Positions 61,111-64,000 of a stretch of 64,000 nt of DNA are shown one piece after another. The stretch comes from an uncultured Eubacteriales bacterium (GTDB taxonomy: Bacteria > Bacillota > Clostridia > Oscillospirales > CAG-272): contig CAKROZ010000002.1 in assembly GCA_934373635.1 (NCBI GenBank), positions 1 through 64,000 of the forward strand, read 5' to 3'. The notes under the pieces were generated by a model. The model searched no databases and was not told the DNA's origin. It saw nothing but the letters and a program-made list of their open reading frames with translations. The position numbers were made by a program, and so were the translations under genes. The number at the start of each line of letters is the position of its first letter. Position 1 is the first letter of the stretch.

Positions 61111-62397
61111 TTATTTTTTCTCCCTGAAGATCGTGCGGGTGCCTTCTCTTTTGGGAGCGGCGGAATAGAAAGCGGTGAGCGCGGCGATCATATCGTCGAG
61201 ATCGGACGCCGCCGCGGTCTCCGTCGCGGAATGCATGGCAAGCTGCGGCAAGCCGATGTCGACGGTGGGAACGGAAACGCGCGTATCCGAAATGGAGCCG
61301 AGGGTGGAGCCGCCGCGGATGTCGGCGCGGTTGCAATAGCGCTGGGTTTTTACGCCCGCGCGCTCGCAGACCGTGCGGAAGAAGGCGTCGGAATAGGCGT
61401 CGGTGGTATAGTGCTGATTCGCGTTATACTTGATAACGACACCGCCGCCGAGCACGGGCGCATTGTCCGCATCGGCAAGCTCGGGATGGTTCGGATGCTT
61501 TGCATGGGCGTTGTCCGCGCTGACCATGAAGCTATGATAGAGCATTGCGGAAAGGTCATCCTTCGCGATGCTCCGAAGGGTATCGAAGAGGAAGGTCGAG
61601 GCGGCGCCCTGCTTGGTCTCGGAGCCGACCTCCTCGTTATCGAAGAGGGCGAGGACGGGGATCTTGCCCGTCTCCTTCGCGGCGAGGAAGCCTTCCAGGG
61701 AGGCGAAAACGCACCCGAGATCGTCGAGACGGGGCACGAGGATCAGAGAGCCGTTCTTCCCGATGCGTCTGCCGTATTCTCTGTTGTAAAGGAAGAGATC
61801 GTGCGTGAGGATGTCCCCGACGGGGGCGTGCGCGGCATCGGCGATCGCGGCAAGGAAGCCTCCCTTCGCCTCTGCGGTGCCGTAGAGGGGGAGAAGGTCG
61901 ACGGCGGGATTCCATTTATATCCGTCGTTGACGGCGCGGTTCATATGGATGGCGACGCTCGGAATCGTGAGAAGGTCGTCGTCGAGATCGACGAGGCGCT
62001 CCTCCATCCCGTCCGCGGTGCGGACGAAAACACGACCCGCGGCGGACAGGGGGCGGTCAAGCCACGTATAATAAATCATGCCGCCGTAGGGCTCGGTCTC
62101 GATGCGGGTATAGGCGCCGACGCTCTCCGCGCTCATCTTCACGCGGAAGGAGGGAGAGTCGGTGTGCGAGGCGGTGAGAAGAAAGCCGTCCGCCTCCCCG
62201 TGATAACGGAAGGCGATCAGCGAGCTTCCGTTTCTCGTGACGAAGTATTTGCCCCCCTCTTTCAGGGTGGGGCGAGCACCTTCGGAAAGCTCCGTGTAGC
62301 CCTCGGCGAGAAGGCGCCGTCTTGCGGTATCGACGGTATGATAGGCGCTCGGCGATGCGGCGATAAAGTCAAATAGATCTTTTACGTGATCTTTCAT
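61111..62397 (-). CDS. M18 family aminopeptidase
   Basis: 428 residues. M18 metal-binding motifs are in order: SHTDSPSFRVK (about 77), PRLDDLGCVFA (about 222), DNEEVGSETKQGA (about 258, catalytic Glu), SADNAHAKHP (about 295), and ADIRGGSTLGSI with QLAMHSATE near the end (final His ligand). These form the dinuclear zinc site of aspartyl-type aminopeptidases, usually dodecamers in the cytoplasm. It is divergent from a dipeptidase gene, which suggests a shared peptide-utilisation role. Confidence 0.95.
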   Translation of the reverse strand: MKDHVKDLFDFIAASPSAYHTVDTARRRLLAEGYTELSEGARPTLKEGGKYFVTRNGSSLIAFRYHGEADGFLLTASHTDSPSFRVKMSAESVGAYTRIETEPYGGMIYYTWLDRPLSAAGRVFVRTADGMEERLVDLDDDLLTIPSVAIHMNRAVNDGYKWNPAVDLLPLYGTAEAKGGFLAAIADAAHAPVGDILTHDLFLYNREYGRRIGKNGSLILVPRLDDLGCVFASLEGFLAAKETGKIPVLALFDNEEVGSETKQGAASTFLFDTLRSIAKDDLSAMLYHSFMVSADNAHAKHPNHPELADADNAPVLGGGVVIKYNANQHYTTDAYSDAFFRTVCERAGVKTQRYCNRADIRGGSTLGSISDTRVSVPTVDIGLPQLAMHSATETAAASDLDDMIAALTAFYSAAPKREGTRTIFREKK

Positions 62398-62502
62398 TTT
62401 TTGTTGTTCTCCTTTTTACCGCCCGAGGCGGTAGCGGATGATCTTCGCGCGTTTGCGGGGAGCTTTTGGCTTTGCTCCGCGGGGACGGCGGGATTTTCTT
62501 CT

Positions 62503-62531
62503 ATTTTACACGGAATTTATAAAAATGTCAA
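62503..62531 (-). promoter_or_regulatory. Promoter of the M18 aminopeptidase gene
   Basis: TTGACA (62526-62531), 17-base spacer, TAAAAT (62503-62508) on the minus strand. Confidence 0.82.
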
Positions 62532-62539
62532 CAAGGCAC

Positions 62540-62568
62540 TTGAAAAAATCGCGCATTTGCGGTAAAAT
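62540..62568 (+). promoter_or_regulatory. Promoter of the pepD-type gene
   Basis: TTGAAA (62540-62545), 17-base spacer, TAAAAT (62563-62568). The two divergent -35 elements are 8 bases apart, so they may be controlled together. Confidence 0.8.
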
Positions 62569-62681
62569 AGAAGGGAAAGTTTGTCACGCGGGGATATTTT
62601 GCGAAAAGCAAGGGCTTTCCCTGCGGGACTACGCATTTTTACGAATGTTTTGCCGCCGTGCAGGCGGCGGGGGGAGGACTT

Positions 62682-64000
62682 ATGCTTTCATTTTCCGATT
62701 ATCCGACGGCGGAACGGGCATTTCACTTTTTCGTTGAGATCTCGAAGATCCCGCACGTCTCCTTTCACACCGAAAAACTCGCCGATTATCTCGAGTCGTT
62801 CGCCAAGGAGCGCGGGCTCTTCTGCGTGCGGGACGGGGCGAACAACGTATTGATCCGCAAGGGGGCTTCCGCGGGCTACGAATCGCATCCGACCGTTGTC
62901 TTTCAGGGACACATCGACATGGTGCCCGAGCACCTGCCCGAAAAGAACATCGATATGGAAAAGGAACCGATCACGCTCGTGCGCGACGGAGAATTTCTGC
63001 GTGCGGACGGGACGACGCTCGGAGGGGACGACGGGGTCGCAGTCGCCTACGCGCTCGCGGTGCTCGACGACGACAGCCTTCCCCATCCCGAGTTCGAGGC
63101 GCTCTTCACCTCGGAGGAGGAGGTCGGTCTGCTCGGTGCGACGGCGCTCGACCCGACGCCGATCCGCGGAAGGGTGATGATCAACATCGACTCGGATGAC
63201 GAGGGGGTCTTCACCGTCGGCTGTGCGGGTGGCGCACGGGTCGACCTCACGCTCCCCGCAAAGAGGGAGCCTGTCTCGGGTGTCGCCTATCGCGTTGCGG
63301 TCGGTGAGTTTGTCGGCGGGCACAGCGGCGCCGAGATCGACAAGGGACACGAGAACGCAATTCTCTTCCTCGGCGAGCTTTTGCGTGAAATCCGCGCAAA
63401 GCACGCGCTCCGCATCGCTTCGGCGGTCGGAGGGAATGCGGACAATGCCATCCCGAGAAATGCATCCTGTGTTTTCTTCGCCGACGGCGCGTCTCTCGAA
63501 GAAATTCGCTTAATATGTGAAGAATGGTTTGCAAAAATAAAGAAAAACGAGCCGTTTTCCGTGGTGGAAGCGAAAAAGGTCGGCGATGTTTCCGACGCGT
63601 ATACCGCAGAAGACAGCGACAGATTTCTCTCCCTTCTTGAGCGGGTGCCGAACGGTGTACAGGCGATGAGTAAGCAGATCGCGGGGCTCGTCGAGACGTC
63701 GCTGAACCTCGGAATGCTGGACACCGACGAGGGCTTTCATGTGACGCACTCGGTCCGCTCCTCGAAGGAGGAGGCGAAGGACGCGCTCATCGCCACCCTC
63801 TACCGCGTCGCGGAGGAGCTTGGCGGCGAGCATTCGATCCGCGGTGAATATCCCGCGTGGGAGTACCGCGAGGATTCCCCCCTTCGCAACCTGCTTTGCA
63901 GGGTATACCGCGAAATGTACGGGAAGGACGCGAAGGTGCTTGTGATTCATGCGGGGCTTGAGTGCGGGATTCTGTCCTCGAAGCTCGAGGGGCTTGACTG
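62682..64000 (+). CDS. pepD: Aminoacyl-histidine dipeptidase (PepD, M20), C-terminus cut by window edge
   Basis: 439 residues are visible with no stop before the window edge. The ATG at 62682 follows GGGGGGAGGACTT. M20 motifs: FQGHIDMVPE (about 75), TTLGGDDGVAVAYALAV (about 108), TSEEEVGLLGATALD (about 143, catalytic Glu and metal Glu), NIDSDDEGVFTVGCAGG (about 168) and VGEFVGGHSGAEIDKGHENA (about 207). This is the PepD/carnosinase-like family that cleaves Xaa-His and other dipeptides. About 40 residues including the last metal ligand should lie beyond the window. Confidence 0.93.
   Translation, partial: MLSFSDYPTAERAFHFFVEISKIPHVSFHTEKLADYLESFAKERGLFCVRDGANNVLIRKGASAGYESHPTVVFQGHIDMVPEHLPEKNIDMEKEPITLVRDGEFLRADGTTLGGDDGVAVAYALAVLDDDSLPHPEFEALFTSEEEVGLLGATALDPTPIRGRVMINIDSDDEGVFTVGCAGGARVDLTLPAKREPVSGVAYRVAVGEFVGGHSGAEIDKGHENAILFLGELLREIRAKHALRIASAVGGNADNAIPRNASCVFFADGASLEEIRLICEEWFAKIKKNEPFSVVEAKKVGDVSDAYTAEDSDRFLSLLERVPNGVQAMSKQIAGLVETSLNLGMLDTDEGFHVTHSVRSSKEEAKDALIATLYRVAEELGGEHSIRGEYPAWEYREDSPLRNLLCRVYREMYGKDAKVLVIHAGLECGILSSKLEGLD

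Overview
The window reads as chromosome of an anaerobic, fermentative member of the Firmicutes, class Clostridia, probably a gut lineage known mainly from metagenomes. The basis is a multimeric [FeFe]-hydrogenase operon, Gram-positive style ribosome sites and sigma-A promoters (many with an exact 17-base spacer), a miaB-ymcA-mutS-mutL gene order, dxs, BirA/BioY, and hexuronate and glycosaminoglycan-type catabolism. Most of the window is GC-rich with closely packed genes. The first ~3.3 kb is visibly AT-richer and differs in codon use.

Layout. 1-3.5 kb: an AT-rich segment ending at the 3' end of ssrA (tmRNA), with a two-gene membrane sensor kinase pair and a chimeric integrase/SLOG ORF. A 21-bp copy of the ssrA 3' end lies 158 bp away, as expected for an element attachment site. 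3.6-4.0 kb: ssrA. 4.4-13.6 kb: a hydrogenase operon (HydC/HndA-like, HndB-like, HydB/HndC-like, HydA/HndD-like) with a regulatory block inside it: two DRTGG proteins, an RsbW-type ATPase, a HydS-like protein, a PHP protein and a second HATPase protein. 13.6-16.1 kb: a 43-46 bp tandem repeat array, an aldo/keto reductase pseudogene, an ECF transporter S component and a DUF1893 protein. 16.2-19.4 kb: a minus-strand operon (sugar isomerase, heparinase II/III-like lyase, HD hydrolase). 19.5-20.3 kb: tRNA-Leu(GAG) and a broken AraC gene. 20.5-23.7 kb: LysR regulator divergent from a CPA2 antiporter and an MgtC/SapB protein. 23.8-29.6 kb: ligA, a YitT protein, a pseudogene, and divergent birA/bioY with two BirA-like operators.

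29.8-40.6 kb, minus strand: tgt, mutL, mutS, a YlbF/YmcA protein, miaB, dxs and an AraC regulator. Divergent from that regulator, 40.8-46.8 kb is a hexuronate-type operon (two sugar isomerases, two Gfo/Idh/MocA dehydrogenases, UxuA, a UxuB-like SDR). uxaC at 59.5 kb supplies the preceding step. 47-48.6 kb: a flotillin gene behind a recognisable yybP-ykoY (Mn2+) riboswitch. 49.6-58.3 kb: two very large secreted surface proteins, one with about nine MBG-type modules and one with a tyrosine-spaced helical stalk, a proline-rich region and InlB-like repeats. 58.5-64 kb: a DUF5662 protein, uxaC, an M18 aminopeptidase and a truncated-by-window PepD-type dipeptidase.

The main metabolic themes are hydrogen evolution from NADH and ferredoxin, breakdown of uronic-acid-containing glycans through mannonate, and biotin salvage. 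The least explained parts are the sensor block in the hydrogenase operon, the Mn-riboswitch/flotillin link, the ssrA-adjacent island with its chimeric gene, and the two giant surface proteins.
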